Shown: in pieces, positions 7,796 through 8,720 of the stretch
Layout of the letters: each line of letters begins with the position of its first letter
Position numbering within the stretch: the first letter of the stretch is position 1
NCBI GenBank assembly: GCA_016183145.1
Contig: JACPFE010000048.1
Location: 1-8,720, forward strand
DNA length: 8,720 bases
Source: Deltaproteobacteria bacterium
GTDB taxonomy: Bacteria > Desulfobacterota > Binatia > UBA9968
Direction: 5' to 3'
The notes under the pieces: generated by a model
Databases searched by the model: none
What the model was told of the DNA's origin: nothing
The model's input: only the letters and a program-made list of their open reading frames with translations
Made by a program: the position numbers and the translations under genes

Positions 7796-7816
7796 GACAA
7801 ACTCTGAGCGCGGCTT

Positions 7817-7823
7817 GAAGGGA
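7817..7823 (+). promoter_or_regulatory. Ribosome binding site of the phosphatase gene
   Basis: GAAGGGA lies 7 nt before the GTG at 7831 and supports that non-ATG start. It sits outside the inserted element, so the insertion left the translation signal intact. Confidence 0.65.
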
Positions 7824-7830
7824 AACACAG

Positions 7831-8457
7831 GTGCAGATCGTTTTGGTGCGCCACGGGGCAACCGACTGGAACCTCCAGGGCCGCTGTCAGGGCGTCACCG
7901 ACCGGGAGCTTAGCGAGGTTGGAGTCCGGCAAGCCGAACAGCTCGCGGCGCTGCTGCGCGACGAGAGCATCGAGGCTGTCTATTCCAGCGCTCTTCGCCG
8001 GGCGCGTCAAACCGCCGAGCTGATCAGCCAACCGCACAATTTGCCGGTGATGATCGAGGAAAATATTCGCGAACTCGACCACGGCGCGTTGGAAGGATTG
8101 ACGTTCAACGAAATCAAACAGAGCTACTCGGAGTTTCTCACGCGCTGGCGAACCGAGCCCGCGGAGATTCAAGTCCCAGGAGGAGAGAGATTAATCGACG
8201 TGGCGGAGCGTGCGTGGGTGGGAATCAATCGGATCACGGGGCGGCATCCGACCGCAGAGTCTATCGTAGTGGTGAGCCATAACTTCCCGATCCTCGGCAT
8301 TGTTTGCCGTGTTACCGGGACCCATCTCAACAACTATCGTTCCTTCCATCTCGACCCTTGCAGCATTACCCGGCTCCATCGCAACGGCGCGAACGCCTGG
8401 AGCCTCACCCAGGTCAACAACAAAGAATACCCGCCGCAAGCAAACTCGCCGCTGTGA
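7831..8457 (+). CDS. Histidine phosphatase superfamily protein (phosphoglycerate mutase-like)
   Basis: This is a 208-residue soluble enzyme of the branch that includes cobalamin-pathway phosphatases (CobC), GpmB-like enzymes and phosphoserine or sugar-phosphate phosphatases. Catalysis proceeds through a phosphohistidine. The motifs are complete: RHG with nucleophile His8 (7-9), SSALRRARQTAE with the phosphate-binding arginine (52-63), general acid Glu81 in ELDHGALEG (81-89), and VSH with His150 (148-150). Length and the lack of a signal peptide suggest a cytoplasmic phosphatase, not a glycolytic mutase, but the substrate cannot be told from sequence alone. The start is GTG, supported by GAAGGGA 7 nt upstream and by the family N-terminus MQIVLVRHG. 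No recognisable vitamin B12 or serine genes are adjacent to refine the call. It follows ppiD on the same strand, with the palindromic element between them. Confidence 0.9.
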   Translation: MQIVLVRHGATDWNLQGRCQGVTDRELSEVGVRQAEQLAALLRDESIEAVYSSALRRARQTAELISQPHNLPVMIEENIRELDHGALEGLTFNEIKQSYSEFLTRWRTEPAEIQVPGGERLIDVAERAWVGINRITGRHPTAESIVVVSHNFPILGIVCRVTGTHLNNYRSFHLDPCSITRLHRNGANAWSLTQVNNKEYPPQANSPL

Positions 8458-8594
8458 CGGCGCAGGAGTCCCGGGTCTAGAGTCTGGCATCTCGGGCCGG
8501 CACTTGGAACTTCAAATCAACGACTCGAAGCAGAAGCTTGCCTTCAGCCGGAAAGTTCCGACTGCAAACTGATGTTGGCGGTGAATGGCGCGGG
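8458..8594. other. Convergent intergenic stretch
   Basis: This 137-nt gap lies between the phosphatase stop and the stop of the minus-strand gene at the right edge. Short arms GGAACTT (8506-8512) and AAGTTCC (8553-8559) could pair across about 40 nt, but no hairpin with a T-tract is evident for either gene. An open plus-strand frame overlapping this gap reads antisense to the end of the phosphatase gene's own frame and shows no coding signature. Confidence 0.4.
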
Positions 8595-8720
8595 CTAGGT
8601 TTTTCGCGCGAAGAGCGCGACGGTGCAAAAGAGCGCCGCCAACAAAAGATAAGCGATGAAGAACTCAGGCGCGGCCATCACTCCGAATCGGCTCGTGATG
8701 CCGCCGGGCGTGAGCTCATA
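8595..8720 (-). CDS. C-terminal end of an unidentified membrane protein (partial)
   Basis: The minus-strand frame is open from the right edge to a TAG at 8597-8595 and gives 41 residues; the start lies beyond the window. The residues are a polar stretch with glycines (LTPGGITSRFG), then one hydrophobic helix (FFIAYLLLAALFCTVALFA) and a short basic tail (RKT). This is the pattern of the last transmembrane segment of an integral inner-membrane protein with a cytoplasmic C-terminus, such as a transporter or permease. The family cannot be named from this fragment. It converges with the phosphatase gene. The call rests on hydropathy and the clean stop, so a chance open frame remains possible. Confidence 0.5.
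   Translation of the reverse strand, partial: YELTPGGITSRFGVMAAPEFFIAYLLLAALFCTVALFARKT

Larger units (their letters stand above)
7677..7803. mobile_element. 127-bp palindromic MITE/REP-like element
   Basis: The ends are imperfect inverted repeats, AGTGTGTGAAAAAAT (7677-7691) and, inverted, AGTTTGTCAAAAAAT (7803-7789), matching at 13 of 15 positions. The 5-mer CTGAG flanks the element on both sides (7672-7676 and 7804-7808) and could be a target-site duplication. Inside are two hairpins, each with an 11-nt loop of the form TCGAC-RR-GC-K-C when read inward, arranged as inverted copies around a linker at about 7725-7754. No transposase ORF is present, so any movement would be in trans. Removing the element and one CTGAG leaves a 23-nt gap between ppiD and the phosphatase gene. 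From memory, the core resembles short dispersed palindromes common in some deltaproteobacterial-type genomes, but I could not search for copies. Confidence 0.65.

Noticed and set aside
7642..8172. A minus-strand frame running from the phosphatase gene through the repeat element into the ppiD end.
   Set aside because: It is antisense to well-supported coding sequence at both ends and reads through a palindromic repeat. Repeats of this kind often create spurious frames.
8300..8572. A 90-codon plus-strand frame overlapping the phosphatase end and the following gap.
   Set aside because: It is out of frame with the phosphatase, rich in Ser, Thr and Arg, and has no ribosome binding site or recognisable motif.

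Overview
The window looks like chromosomal DNA from a Gram-negative, rod-shaped bacterium. Its centre is the complete cell-elongation (Rod complex) operon mreB-mreC-mreD-mrdA-rodA, on the minus strand. A PpiD-type periplasmic chaperone is transcribed divergently from it. PpiD is an inner-membrane protein facing the periplasm, so it implies an outer-membrane-type envelope. The protein sequences and the style of the intergenic repeat would fit a deltaproteobacterium-like lineage (for example Desulfobacterota or Binatota relatives). That placement is an impression from the sequence, not a search result.

Layout. Positions 1-134, downstream of rodA, hold no gene I can support, only a small inverted repeat. 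Positions 135-5571 (minus strand) carry rodA, mrdA (PBP2), mreD, mreC and mreB, in transcription order mreB to rodA. Gaps are 48, 4 and 11 nt, and mrdA and rodA overlap by 11 nt. Positions 5572-5770 form a divergent promoter region. Positions 5771-7675 (plus) encode the PpiD-like protein, and 7831-8457 (plus) a histidine-phosphatase superfamily enzyme. Positions 8458-8594 are a convergent intergenic stretch with no recognised element. At 8595-8720 (minus) lies the last 41 residues of a membrane protein that continues beyond the window.

How the genes work together. MreB filaments under the inner membrane, with MreC and MreD, position and activate the RodA glycosyltransferase and the PBP2 transpeptidase, which together build lateral-wall peptidoglycan. 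PpiD assists folding of exported proteins at the periplasmic face of the inner membrane. The phosphatase has no evident link to wall synthesis and is probably a neighbour in the ppiD transcription unit.

The most unusual item is a compact 127-bp palindromic element at 7677-7803 between ppiD and the phosphatase gene. It has imperfect 15-bp terminal inverted repeats (13/15), a possible 5-bp target duplication (CTGAG), two internal hairpins with 11-nt loops of related sequence, and an outward T-tract at each end. It looks like a MITE- or REP-type insertion that placed back-to-back terminator-like hairpins into what was once a 23-nt operon gap. I saw no new multi-gene system; the rest is well-conserved housekeeping sequence.
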